Positions 1 to 9,388 of a stretch of 64,000 nucleotides of DNA are shown here, piece after piece (the first letter of the stretch is position 1; the number at the start of each line of letters is the position of its first letter). Below the pieces are notes generated by a model. The model saw only the letters and a program-made list of their open reading frames with translations. It was not told the origin of the DNA and did not search any database. This DNA is from Geobacter sp. UBA6151 (GTDB lineage: Bacteria; Desulfobacterota; Desulfuromonadia; Geobacterales; Pseudopelobacteraceae), in contig DIUT01000063.1 in assembly GCA_002423105.1 (NCBI GenBank), positions 55,710-119,709 of the forward strand, read 5' to 3'. A program made the position numbers and the translations under genes.

Positions 1-671
1 AGATCCAGCAGCCGTTGTGAAACATCTGCAAGGACGCCGGGCTTGCGTGTCTCGTTTTCAAGGGCTGACTTGACCGTTGACTTGAGGATACTCAGGTCAA
101 AGTAGCGTTTGCCTTTATCCGGCAGGACAAAGCCCTTTCTGTTCACCCGCACCGCTCCGCCATTGGGCATGAAAACGGTTTTTCTCATGCTGAACAAGCC
201 GTAGTCGGCTTTTGTTCCCAGCCAGCAGCCCTGTTCGTCCTGCGAGTACAGGGCGTGGGCGCAATCTTCAATCAGAACTATGTCTCGTCTGCGGCAGATC
301 TGCCTGAGGTCGGACAGCTCCTGGGGGAAACCGAAGAAGTGGACGGCCAGGATCCCCCTGGTGTTGGCAGTGATTTTTTTACTGAGGTTATCCAGATCAA
401 TGCTCAAATCTGTTTCGACCCGGTAGAAATCAACCTTGCAGCCGGCCCGGAGTATGGCTTCGACTTCCACGCCGCAGTGATAGTCAGGCAGTAAAATGAT
501 GCTTCCTGCAGAGAGTGCCAGGCTTTTGATGATATGGAAAAGTCCGGCCCTGCCAGAGGCATAGCGGCGCACCCTGTCTCCGCTCAGGAGCGGGTCGCTG
601 TCCCTGCTGGCACTGAAAAGCTGGTGCAGATCAAGTGCAGGAAATGCCTGTATCGGTTTATGGCTTTTCAT
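1..671 (-). CDS. DegT/DnrJ-like aminotransferase, partial (3' end outside window)
   Basis: This reading frame is open from an ATG at 671 down to base 1 and continues beyond the window, giving 223 visible codons. It resembles divergent DegT/DnrJ/EryC1/StrS PLP-dependent sugar aminotransferases. The N-terminal half has the fold-type-I pattern, with IEDCAHAL as the PLP-contacting Asp region and FSMRKTVFMPNGGAV as the expected lysine loop, where the Lys would form the Schiff base. Its ATG overlaps the TGA of the lyase-like gene upstream (ATGA), so the two are probably translationally coupled and it is the sixth gene of the minus-strand polysaccharide operon. It is related in pattern to the protein at 48399. 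The likely role is transamination of a nucleotide-linked keto sugar; the substrate cannot be told from sequence. Confidence 0.75.
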   Translation of the reverse strand, partial: MKSHKPIQAFPALDLHQLFSASRDSDPLLSGDRVRRYASGRAGLFHIIKSLALSAGSIILLPDYHCGVEVEAILRAGCKVDFYRVETDLSIDLDNLSKKITANTRGILAVHFFGFPQELSDLRQICRRRDIVLIEDCAHALYSQDEQGCWLGTKADYGLFSMRKTVFMPNGGAVRVNRKGFVLPDKGKRYFDLSILKSTVKSALENETRKPGVLADVSQRLLD

Positions 672-3298
672 GGGCTGTACCGGATGTTTTGTAGACGCAG
701 TTGCAACCAGTGAACTTCTTTCTTCAGGTTAAAATTGCGCAGTGCATGAACCGTTTCCCCAGCTATCCGCTGTGTTACGCTGGGCAGGTTAAACAACGGG
801 GTTGCCTTGCCAAATGAACCCGGCACCGACATGGGCTGAACAGGTGGTGATGCTTTTGTCTCCTCAAGCCGCATGCCGATCCAGCCGTTCTGGAGTATCA
901 GGGCAAGGGGACGGGTAAAGCTGCTGGTGGCATGCCGGTTAAGTTCATCCCGGGCTGTTACATAAAAGAAGCGGGCTTTTTCCAAAAAGAGTTCCTGTTT
1001 TTCCGGAGGTGCATAGCGGGATGCCTGAAACAGGATGACGCTTTTGCGCAGATCCTGCGCTGGCCAGGTTTCATTGGGGTATTCAAGGATTTCAGGCTTC
1101 TCCAGGTAGGGGTATTCGTGCTCCAGCATCCACCCGGCATAGGACAGCAGACCGTTTCTGGCATAGTTGAATTGATCATCCAACTCATCCATCTCGCACT
1201 TTTTATCCAGATATTTGGACACGCTAACCAGCAGTACCGTGTATGACCAGGCATCTTCGGCATTAAGCAGGTCACGGGCATCAATATCATCTTCCGGGTG
1301 CAGGGTGCCGCGAATAAGCGTTTCCGCCTGTTCCAGAAACTGCCTTCCGCCACCGGCCTCAAAGGCATCCAGACAGGCGCTTATGGCGTTGCCGGTGCCG
1401 CGGGACATGGGATAGTGCGGAAATGGCCTGCCGGTGCCGTTTTCGGAGGCGCAGAGCTGCCTGCCGTAACGGACAGCCTTTTTAAGGGTGGCCAGCACGG
1501 TTTGTGAGCCGTTCAGCGAATTGAGGCTCCAGGTGGCCAGCTTGATGACCGCCTGCCGGTATTCCTCGTTACCTGTCCGAAAGTAGTGCAGGAGCAGGCC
1601 GGAGGTGTAGCAATGTTCGGCCCCCGGACCACCGCCGCAAAAAAGTGGGTTTTTCATCTGAAGATGCTCGCGGGAGTATGAACGATGGGTTGCCAGACCG
1701 GCCGGGATATAGTGATCCGTGTGCCAGAAAAGCCCGTTGTTGTACTCTTCCCGGTCCTGATCGGTGTGGTAGATGTCGATATCCAGCAGATGGCGGGCCA
1801 GATCGGCAGCCAGTACTCCCCACAACGGAATGCCGGTGGCAAAGAACTTGCGGTACATGCCGGCGCAAATGTCATACTGATTGCTGTAATGGGAGATGAA
1901 GGTTTCACTCCCCTTATGGTAGAACGCCTCATGGTCGGCATAGATATCGCCGAAGTTCCGCCAGCCGAACTCATCAATGATTTCCCGCTTTGCCAACACC
2001 TCTTCCGGGCCATTTACAAAAAGATCGATAAGGTCATAGGTATTGTTACCTTTGGCAGCGGGGATTGGCAGGTCAACCATGACCGATGATTGTTGATAGA
2101 GTTCCGGGGCAGCCATAACCGTCAGAGGTGTGCGGAACCAGGCCTGTTCTTTGGATGAAGTGGCAAAATCAAGATGTACGGTTGCGGTTTTCTGCTCTCC
2201 ACCTTGCAGCTCATGCAGGTCAGGGAAACAGCCGGGGAACAGGGCTATTTTGAGTGCGGTCTGGTCCGCTTCAATGGCTTTGGGGAACTCTTGCCAGAAT
2301 CCGGGCATGCCAACTGCCATGCCGTTTCCTGCGTTCCCGCACCAGACAACGGGAAGAGCCCGGTCGCCATACTGGGGCAGTCCGTCACCCATCTGTAGTT
2401 TGAATCCCTGGATGGTAAACGGAACCTCGCCCTGCCAATTGCGATGCAGCGGGCTTTGCCAGTTTTTACCACCGCTGGATTCCTGGTAAATGGACAGCTG
2501 GGCACCCACTCCGTTGGAACTGTATGTGGCGGCACCCGGTTTGGGAGAACAGCTGACGGTTTTGGCAAACTCCTTCCTGAATTGGAGTTTAAGGGCCAGT
2601 TCAGAAATATACTTTGAACCTTTGTCGCCAAGATCCCATAAGCCGCCAGGATGGCGTGCCGGAGCGGGATTATGCAGGGTGAACTCCACAATGACCCGGG
2701 AGCTGTTGGCAAAAAAATGCAGACGGCTGAAATATCTGAGCTGGAATTCGTTGCCATGGTTAAAGCAACCTTCAATGCGCAGGGTCGAGCGTAAGGGGCC
2801 CTCTGTCTCAACGACAATGGAGTCTACTGAAGGCCGCAAACTGCCTCTGCTGTTCAGATCAAGCTGACAACAGGAGCTGTCCTGCATCAGAATATCCTGG
2901 CCTCCTGCCACAATGCGTGAAAATGGGCGAAACCCCCGTGCATCGATGGAAAACGCGGCAGTGCCGGTGGTGACCAGCCAGCTGTCAACCCCAGGGAAAA
3001 TTTTCAGTGCCGGTGAGGCATCGGGAAATCTGTCCCTGCTCTGAATCAGATGATAGCTTACGCAGCCGTCTGCCGGAACGGTTGCAGAAAAGTCCAGCAA
3101 CAGCCACTTGAGCGAGCCGTCAGGCCACTGCTTCAGGACAGTTGTCTGTACCGGCTGCAAGGTGCCCTGCGGGTTGGCCACGGCAAGCGCGGTCTGCCCG
3201 GAAAGCTCACCCTTGGGAAAGGGAATGCCGATTCTGACAAACTCATCCGTACGCTTCGATCCGTCACGTTCAATCAGTATCAGTTCTTTTTTAATCAC
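668..3298 (-). CDS. RIFT-barrel / PcRGLX-like polysaccharide lyase family protein
   Basis: The protein has about 876 residues. The N-terminal part (FVRIGIPFPKGEL, then WPDGSLKWLLLDF) resembles the RIFT barrel of exo-rhamnogalacturonan lyase-like (PcRGLX/YetA) proteins. The C-terminal half, rich in Trp, Tyr and His with helix-pair spacing (for example HYFRTGNEEYRQA), looks like an alpha/alpha toroid. I see no clear signal peptide with this start. The frame is open up to 3463, but the upstream gene ends at 3291, so I chose a GTG at 3298 (GTG at 3304 or 3307 is possible) that overlaps the upstream stop. It probably cleaves or trims an acidic polysaccharide, perhaps the one made by this locus, but catalytic residues were not identified. 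The family call is tentative; coding status is firm. Confidence 0.55.
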   Translation of the reverse strand: MIKKELILIERDGSKRTDEFVRIGIPFPKGELSGQTALAVANPQGTLQPVQTTVLKQWPDGSLKWLLLDFSATVPADGCVSYHLIQSRDRFPDASPALKIFPGVDSWLVTTGTAAFSIDARGFRPFSRIVAGGQDILMQDSSCCQLDLNSRGSLRPSVDSIVVETEGPLRSTLRIEGCFNHGNEFQLRYFSRLHFFANSSRVIVEFTLHNPAPARHPGGLWDLGDKGSKYISELALKLQFRKEFAKTVSCSPKPGAATYSSNGVGAQLSIYQESSGGKNWQSPLHRNWQGEVPFTIQGFKLQMGDGLPQYGDRALPVVWCGNAGNGMAVGMPGFWQEFPKAIEADQTALKIALFPGCFPDLHELQGGEQKTATVHLDFATSSKEQAWFRTPLTVMAAPELYQQSSVMVDLPIPAAKGNNTYDLIDLFVNGPEEVLAKREIIDEFGWRNFGDIYADHEAFYHKGSETFISHYSNQYDICAGMYRKFFATGIPLWGVLAADLARHLLDIDIYHTDQDREEYNNGLFWHTDHYIPAGLATHRSYSREHLQMKNPLFCGGGPGAEHCYTSGLLLHYFRTGNEEYRQAVIKLATWSLNSLNGSQTVLATLKKAVRYGRQLCASENGTGRPFPHYPMSRGTGNAISACLDAFEAGGGRQFLEQAETLIRGTLHPEDDIDARDLLNAEDAWSYTVLLVSVSKYLDKKCEMDELDDQFNYARNGLLSYAGWMLEHEYPYLEKPEILEYPNETWPAQDLRKSVILFQASRYAPPEKQELFLEKARFFYVTARDELNRHATSSFTRPLALILQNGWIGMRLEETKASPPVQPMSVPGSFGKATPLFNLPSVTQRIAGETVHALRNFNLKKEVHWLQLRLQNIRYSP

Positions 3299-5057
3299 GT
3301 TCACCACCGCCTTGTAACGTTTCAGGTTCCTGGGCAGATTGAGGCAGACCGGCAAAACAGGCGTAATACTCTTCCATCCGCTGCACGCGTCTGCTGAAGG
3401 AAAAGTGCGTGTTGACCTGCTGACGGCAGGCTTCGCCGCAGGCGTTGCGCAACTGCGGATCACTGAGCAGGTTCAGCACATGCCCGGCAAGTCCCGGGGC
3501 ATCACCGGCGGGGGTTAGAAAACCGCCGCAGTCATGGTTTAAGAGCTCCGGAATCCCGCCCACAGCCGTGGAGACCGACGGTATGCCCATGGCCATTGCC
3601 TCCAGCAGGGTGTTGGGCATCCCTTCCGTTATGGAGGTCATCAGAAAAATATCGAAGGAGGCATAGATGTCGGGCAGGTCCGTGCGATGGCCGGTAAAGG
3701 TGATCAGGTGCGACAGGTTGCGCCGGGCAACCTCTTCACGCGCTTTTGTCAACTCATCGCCATAGCCGTCACCCACAATGGCGAAACGCACGTTCGGCAT
3801 GTGGGTTGCCACCGCTTCAACCACCCGGTAGAAGGTGGGCAGGTCCTTTTCACTGGTGATGCGGGCCACGGTACCCACCAGATACTCATCCGGCCGCACC
3901 TGCAGTTCCTGTTTCAAAACCGGCTGTCCCTTGTCCGGGCGCCAGACCGACAGGTCGATGCCGTTGTGCAGCACGGTGATATCCGATCTGGACAAACCGG
4001 AGGCCACAAGCCGCTGCCGGGTATCATCGGAAACCGTGATGATCGGCTTGTGATAGCGCTGCATCAGAAACGTCAGGAGCCTACGGCGCAGCTTGAAGCC
4101 GACATAGCCGCGCAATGAGCTGAAATCCTCACGCCGCTGTATGGCGTGGGAATGGCAGGTATGCATGACCTTTAGGCCCGGTAGCATCAGTGAAAGCAGC
4201 CAGGCATAGAGCAGGGTCTTGTCATCGTGGGTGTGGATAAGTTGCAGGTTGTGGGTTTTAATGATGTTCTTCAGTTGTTTCAGGCAGGCTGTATCAAGCC
4301 GGCTGCCGTCGGGGATGTCGGTGTAATTGATACCGAGCCGACGCGCCATGTCAGGTATCTGGAATTCAAGATCCCAGGGTTGCCGGAGATACACCACCAT
4401 CACAAATACCTTGTCCGGATCGTGTTGTGCAGCAGAGTTGAGGACTGTCTTGTCCGGACCACCACCACCTTTGTAGGAACCGCGAAAATCCATGATGCGG
4501 GGGATGGGTCGGGCTGAGGGATCAGCCTGTATGGTTGTCTTGTCATCGCGCGTTTTGAAGCGACAGGGAGAGCCGATGGCAACGGTATTGGCCTGCATCG
4601 AGCGGGTGACCACGGCGTTTGCTCCGATGATGCAGTTATCGCCGATGGTGATATCGCCGATAATCTTGGCACCTGCGCCGATCAGTACATTGTTGCCGAT
4701 GGTTGCGGCTCTGCCGTACCCGCCCCGGTCTCCGATGGTAACACCGTGATAGAGGGTGCAGTTTTCCCCCAGAACAACGGTCGGATGAAAAAATATACCG
4801 CCAAAATGATGAATGCGAAAACCTTTGCCGATGGAGCAACAGGCAGGAATGGAAATGCCGGTGGTGATCTCGATGAATCGCTCGCAGACAAACCTGAGCG
4901 GTTGTCCTGAGAAACCGCGGAGATGCAACCAGTTAAACAGCCGGAAGACCAATATGGCCTGAAACCCCTGGGAAAGCAGCCCGGACAGCATGCTGCGCAG
5001 TGAGGTTCTGCTTGAAGGACTGAGCCGTTTCAAATCTGAGTGAATGGTTTCGAACAT
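3291..5057 (-). CDS. Fusion: serine-acetyltransferase-like hexapeptide domain + GT4 glycosyltransferase
   Basis: A 588-residue protein with two enzyme domains in one frame. Residues about 1-170 resemble CysE-type O-acetyltransferases: a helical N-terminus, then hexapeptide turns of a left-handed beta helix (TIGNNVLIGAGAKIIGDITIG), a catalytic-type His in HHFGG and the closing IGSPCR. Residues about 187-570 are a GT4 (GT-B) glycosyltransferase: a nucleotide-side loop SYKGGGGPDKTVL, HTHDDKT, LHNGID, and the EGMPNTLLEAMAMGIP E-x7-E motif. The ATG at 5057 lies one base after the stop of the amidotransferase gene; the open frame continues to 5225 but would run deep into that gene. Likely role: transfer of a sugar and O-acetylation of the same glycan. 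Each domain also exists as a separate protein in related loci. Confidence 0.8.
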   Translation of the reverse strand: MFETIHSDLKRLSPSSRTSLRSMLSGLLSQGFQAILVFRLFNWLHLRGFSGQPLRFVCERFIEITTGISIPACCSIGKGFRIHHFGGIFFHPTVVLGENCTLYHGVTIGDRGGYGRAATIGNNVLIGAGAKIIGDITIGDNCIIGANAVVTRSMQANTVAIGSPCRFKTRDDKTTIQADPSARPIPRIMDFRGSYKGGGGPDKTVLNSAAQHDPDKVFVMVVYLRQPWDLEFQIPDMARRLGINYTDIPDGSRLDTACLKQLKNIIKTHNLQLIHTHDDKTLLYAWLLSLMLPGLKVMHTCHSHAIQRREDFSSLRGYVGFKLRRRLLTFLMQRYHKPIITVSDDTRQRLVASGLSRSDITVLHNGIDLSVWRPDKGQPVLKQELQVRPDEYLVGTVARITSEKDLPTFYRVVEAVATHMPNVRFAIVGDGYGDELTKAREEVARRNLSHLITFTGHRTDLPDIYASFDIFLMTSITEGMPNTLLEAMAMGIPSVSTAVGGIPELLNHDCGGFLTPAGDAPGLAGHVLNLLSDPQLRNACGEACRQQVNTHFSFSRRVQRMEEYYACFAGLPQSAQEPETLQGGGERD

Positions 5058-5058
5058 G

Positions 5059-6936
5059 TCACACCTGCAGGTATTCCTGCTGCCAGAGCGAGAAAGAAAG
5101 CAGACTCCAGAGCAGCGTGCCGTGATTCGCCTTCTGTTCCTGATGCTCCTGCCAGAGTTGGCGAATCTGCTGCCGCTCAAAAAAGTCGGCAAGCGCTGCA
5201 TGATCCAGTAAATGTTTCCGCCCAAGAGCCAGAAGATCCGTGCGGAACCAGTTGTCCAGGGGGACGGTGAAACCGTGCTTGCGACGATTGAGAATCAGTT
5301 CGGGCAAATGGGGGCTAAACGTCTTTTTCAAGAGCAGTTTGCCGGTGTTGCCCCTGATCTTCAGGCTGCTGGGCAGGGTGGCGGCAAATTCAACCACCCG
5401 GTAATCAAGCAGCGGCGCCCGCACTTCCAGGGAATTGGCCATGCTCATCCGGTCCACCTTGGTCAGAATGTCGCCGGGCAGATAGGTCTTGATATCGGTG
5501 TACAGCATGCGGGTCAGGTGATCTGCGCCATGGGTCCGGTCCCAATAGGCAAGGGTATGTTGCGCAGGATCGTATCCCCGGCAGGGCATCTGTATCCGCT
5601 TGGCCAGCAGCTTCTCCAGCATGGTGTCACTGATGAAGGTGTTGGTCCGGTAATAGGCCCGTCCCGGATCGGACAAGGCACTCTGCGTAAGGGTCGTGGC
5701 CTTGCGCATCAGGGTGTGGTTGCTGTGGCGGGCAATGCGGTTAATAGTCTGTAAAATAAGGCGCGGCACGGCCCGTCTCACCAGATCTTCCTTCAGATCC
5801 ACCAGGTATTTCCGGTAGCCGCCGAAGTTTTCGTCACCACCGTCTCCGGCGAGGGCCACGGTCACCACCTTGCGTGCCAGCCGTGAAACATGAAAGGTGG
5901 GCACGGCGGAGGAATCGGCAAACGGTTCGTCAAAATAGCGGGGGAGGAGGGTGACGGTTTCAGCCAGATTCCTGTCCACCGTATACTCGGCATGATTGGT
6001 GTGGAAACGATTGGCAACTTCCCGTGCATAGGCGGTTTCATCGTGGTTTTTGTCCGCAAAGCCGATGGAGCAGGTGGTCACCGGCGTGGCCGATGAACCG
6101 GCCATCAGCGCCACTATGGCGCTGGAATCAATGCCGCCGCTTAAAAAAGCGCCCAGGGGGACATCAGCCATCATGCGGCTGGTTGTGCTGGTGGTGATCA
6201 GGTCAAGCAGCTGTGATGCGGCGTCATCCTCATTGACCATGCTTGCCTGCGGGGAAAATTCCAGATCCCAATACTCTTTGATACTGGGTTCGCAGCCGGT
6301 TTGCACCACCATGTAGTGACCGGGCAGCAGTTTGTAGATATTTTTGAAAATTGTTTTTGGCGCAGGGATGTACAGGTACTTCAGGTAATCCACCACAGCG
6401 GTCGGCTCTACGTTCCCACTGATTCCCGGAATCCGCAGCAGCGCTTTGATCTCCGAGGCAAAGGCCACCCGGTCGGAACCGCCATGGTAATAATAGAGCG
6501 GTTTTTTACCGATCCGGTCGCGGGCCAGAAAGAGCACTTTGTCGTCGCGATCCCAGATGGCAAAGGCAAACATGCCATTGAGCCTGTCCAGGCATGCTGC
6601 TCCTTCCTGTTGGTACAAGGCCAGGATTACTTCGGTATCCGTACGGCTGCTGAAGGTGCAGCCGCGAGTGTGCAGTTCGTCACGCAGTTCCTGAAAATTA
6701 TAGATTTCACCGTTAAAAACGATGACGTAACGGCCATTGGCCGAATACATCGGCTGATTTCCCTGGGGGGAGAGATCGATGATACTCAGCCGTCGGTGCC
6801 CCAGGCCCACCCATTGATCAAGGTATTCGCCGCCGGCGTCAGGTCCGCGGTGCATGATTGACTCCCCCATGCGTTGCAGGGTGGTGCTGTCAGCGCCTGG
6901 CGAACTGCTGCGGATGAACCCGGTTATTCCGCACAC
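5059..6936 (-). CDS. Asparagine synthase-like amidotransferase, XrtA-associated
   Basis: A 625-residue class II glutamine amidotransferase fused to an asparagine synthase domain. The mature N-terminus starts MCGITGF, so Cys2 is the glutaminase nucleophile, followed by HRGPD and GHRRLSIID. The C-terminal synthase domain shows the ATP pyrophosphatase loop LSGGIDSSAIVALM. Length and layout match the amidotransferase 1 family found in exosortase-A exopolysaccharide loci. It overlaps the end of the preceding glycosyltransferase gene by 13 bases and is followed after one base by the next gene, so it is mid-operon. The likely job is amidation of a sugar acid or other carboxyl group in the polysaccharide rather than free asparagine synthesis; this rests on context. 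Confidence 0.85.
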   Translation of the reverse strand: MCGITGFIRSSSPGADSTTLQRMGESIMHRGPDAGGEYLDQWVGLGHRRLSIIDLSPQGNQPMYSANGRYVIVFNGEIYNFQELRDELHTRGCTFSSRTDTEVILALYQQEGAACLDRLNGMFAFAIWDRDDKVLFLARDRIGKKPLYYYHGGSDRVAFASEIKALLRIPGISGNVEPTAVVDYLKYLYIPAPKTIFKNIYKLLPGHYMVVQTGCEPSIKEYWDLEFSPQASMVNEDDAASQLLDLITTSTTSRMMADVPLGAFLSGGIDSSAIVALMAGSSATPVTTCSIGFADKNHDETAYAREVANRFHTNHAEYTVDRNLAETVTLLPRYFDEPFADSSAVPTFHVSRLARKVVTVALAGDGGDENFGGYRKYLVDLKEDLVRRAVPRLILQTINRIARHSNHTLMRKATTLTQSALSDPGRAYYRTNTFISDTMLEKLLAKRIQMPCRGYDPAQHTLAYWDRTHGADHLTRMLYTDIKTYLPGDILTKVDRMSMANSLEVRAPLLDYRVVEFAATLPSSLKIRGNTGKLLLKKTFSPHLPELILNRRKHGFTVPLDNWFRTDLLALGRKHLLDHAALADFFERQQIRQLWQEHQEQKANHGTLLWSLLSFSLWQQEYLQV

Positions 6937-9350
6937 TTTGCAACTCCTCCGCGCCAGGTTACCTGTTGGCCGCCGGTCAGTTCACGATACAGCCCGACCA
7001 GTGAGGCCAGGGCCAGCATGAAAAAATAGTGCAGCATGTTAATCGGGAGGATTTTTCTGATGGTTGGCACCAGGTGGCCGGCAACAGCCAGCAGGGCGGC
7101 AAGCAGCATACCATAGAGCGCAATGGTCAGCGGGAGACGGGCGAGATGTTCAGTGACATGAATATGGAACAGCAGCAGAAAAAGCGGGATGAACAGGACA
7201 CCGTTGAACCAGCGCAGCACTTTGTGCGAGATGAAGTTGAACAGCAGCAGCGGTTGTGAATAAAGGGCAGGCAGGGAGTCTTTCGTGAGCAGGAACTGGA
7301 ATCCACCGGAAATGATTCTGGCTTTACGCCGGAACTCATCGCCCAGTTCGTGGAGATTGCGTTCAAAGCCCAGCGCCTCCCGTTCATGGATTACCTGATA
7401 CCCCTGCCGGGCGATGTTTACCGAGATCACAAAGTCATCCAGAATGGTATCAGTCGGCGGCGGGCTGAAAAGCTCGCGGCGGATGGCATACATGGCGCCG
7501 TCCGCGCCAACCAGCGTACCGGTGGCTCCTTCCATTTCCTGGATGAAATGCTCGATGCAGTAGTAAATCTTTTCAGAATGTCCATAACTCAGCGCATCAT
7601 TCAGCAGGACTACTTTTCCTGACACAGCGCCAACCTTGGGATCATTGAAGTTACGCACCAGCTTGTGCAACGCCTGCTCCTCATACATGACATTGGCATC
7701 GGAAAAAACCACGATTTCCGTCTCAATGCGGGCCATGGCATCGTTCAAAGCGGCAATTTTTCCGCGATTTTCAGGGAAAGTGATCAGCCGTACGCCGCGT
7801 GACGCATAGTTTTCAACCAGTGTATTGGTGGCGTCGGTTGAGCCGTCTGAGGCCACGACAATCTTCAACCGTTCCGGCGGGTAATCAAGGGTCAGGCTGT
7901 TGTCCAGTTTTACCGCAATTTCACGCTCTTCGTTATAGGCGATGATCAGCAGGGTGATTTCCGGGCAGAACTGTTCATCCTGTTTGATCTTTGTGGGCAG
8001 CAGCCGGGCAAGGGCTGCCAGTACCAGTGGATAGCCAACGTACATATAGATGATGGTGCAGAGCAGGATGTAGGCAACGCCATGAACCAGGGCTGCCGGA
8101 TAGATGAAACCGGGCAGCAGGCTATACAGCGTTGCAACTATGGTGGCCAGCAGCAGGCAGGGCAGTACTAACGACAGCCGGTCACGCGAACCTTTTGTTG
8201 TCCTGACCGTTTCCCAGGTGGAGATGACCGTGCCCCGCATCCGCAGCAGGACACCGATGGCTGAGGCAAGATTCATCAAGGAGAAATAGTACGGAACAAA
8301 AAAGAGCGGGTAGTCACGCCCCTGCTTGTCCTGGCGCCAGCCGATCAGCGAAAGCAGAGCAAAGCTGCCATACAGGGCAACAAGGACGGTTGCGGCGGAT
8401 ACCCGTGGTTGACCGGCGCTGACTGCCAGCGCTGCCAGAAAATTGCAGCAAAGAATATAGGGCGAGAACCAGCGCAGCAGTTTGTGTGAGATCAGTTGCC
8501 CGGCAAACCTGCCGAAGCGTAACGGATTGCAGGTTTCAGATACCCGCAGCAGCCCGTTCAGGCTGCGGTTGGCGATGCGGATTTTGCGGGAAAATTCCTT
8601 GCTGAACTGGCCTGCCGGTTTTTCGGTGCACCAGGCGGCCGGTTCAAAAATTCCCCGATACCCTTTGGCTATGATCTGGAGCGGATTGACAAAGTCATTG
8701 ATGTCGGTTTCCCGGAGCGGTTCATACAGCTCTCTGCGGATGGCATAGAGTGCGCCGTCGGCTCCCACCACGGACGAAAAATCCGATTCCCACTGCTTCA
8801 TTTTGATTTCGATGTTCCAGTATCTTCCTTCGCTGATACCGGCTGCCGTTGTGGCTGTTTCCTGGTAGCGGGCATGTCCCACCACATACCCGATCCGCGG
8901 GTCACTGAAATGTTTAACCAGATTGCGCACTGCCTGGCGGTCATACATGGCATTGGCATCGGAAAACACGACGATATCGCTGGCGGTTTTTGTCAACGCC
9001 AGATTGAGACCGGCTGTTTTACCGCGCCGCAGCTCCGGGCGTACCAGAAGCACCCCCTGGCCCTCAAATTGTTGCACCAGTTCGTCGGTACGGTCTGTAG
9101 AGCAGTCCGACACCACCATGATTGACAATTTGCCGGGGGGATACTCCAGTTGCAGGGCGTTCCTGATCTTTGCCGCAATGACATTCTCTTCGTTGTAGGC
9201 CGAAATGATCAGCGTGACTGATGGCGTAAAGGTTTCGTCGAACCGGTGCGTGGTGGGAAACAGGCGTGCCATCAGCCACAGCAGTACCGGGTAGCCAAGG
9301 TAGATGTAGATGAGCAGGGCGGTGGTGAGGATCATGATCGTAAATGCCAT
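6924..9350 (-). CDS. Tandem double GT2 family glycosyltransferase
   Basis: An 808-residue protein that contains two complete GT2 glycosyltransferase units in one frame. Unit 1 (about 1-405) and unit 2 (about 425-808) each start with a membrane helix and YxGYPxxLxxxARLxPT, then LIISAYNEE or LLIIAYNEE, a SDANxMY nucleotide-sugar/metal motif, VGADGAxYAIRREL, a DDF or NDF acid pair, and a RK-rich stretch followed by SHKxLRWF and several membrane helices. The two halves are clearly alike but diverged, which indicates an old internal duplication. Acceptor Asp motifs seem present in both, so both may be active. It follows the FemAB-like gene after 38 bases. It would act at the inner membrane in chain assembly. 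Confidence 0.88.
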   Translation of the reverse strand: MAFTIMILTTALLIYIYLGYPVLLWLMARLFPTTHRFDETFTPSVTLIISAYNEENVIAAKIRNALQLEYPPGKLSIMVVSDCSTDRTDELVQQFEGQGVLLVRPELRRGKTAGLNLALTKTASDIVVFSDANAMYDRQAVRNLVKHFSDPRIGYVVGHARYQETATTAAGISEGRYWNIEIKMKQWESDFSSVVGADGALYAIRRELYEPLRETDINDFVNPLQIIAKGYRGIFEPAAWCTEKPAGQFSKEFSRKIRIANRSLNGLLRVSETCNPLRFGRFAGQLISHKLLRWFSPYILCCNFLAALAVSAGQPRVSAATVLVALYGSFALLSLIGWRQDKQGRDYPLFFVPYYFSLMNLASAIGVLLRMRGTVISTWETVRTTKGSRDRLSLVLPCLLLATIVATLYSLLPGFIYPAALVHGVAYILLCTIIYMYVGYPLVLAALARLLPTKIKQDEQFCPEITLLIIAYNEEREIAVKLDNSLTLDYPPERLKIVVASDGSTDATNTLVENYASRGVRLITFPENRGKIAALNDAMARIETEIVVFSDANVMYEEQALHKLVRNFNDPKVGAVSGKVVLLNDALSYGHSEKIYYCIEHFIQEMEGATGTLVGADGAMYAIRRELFSPPPTDTILDDFVISVNIARQGYQVIHEREALGFERNLHELGDEFRRKARIISGGFQFLLTKDSLPALYSQPLLLFNFISHKVLRWFNGVLFIPLFLLLFHIHVTEHLARLPLTIALYGMLLAALLAVAGHLVPTIRKILPINMLHYFFMLALASLVGLYRELTGGQQVTWRGGVAKCAE

Positions 9351-9388
9351 GGTTTACTCCGGTACTACCTGATGTCGTCGTTCGTGTG

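Noticed and set aside
255..494. 79-codon plus-strand frame near the window start
   Set aside because: It lies opposite the clearly coding partial aminotransferase frame and has no ribosome site.
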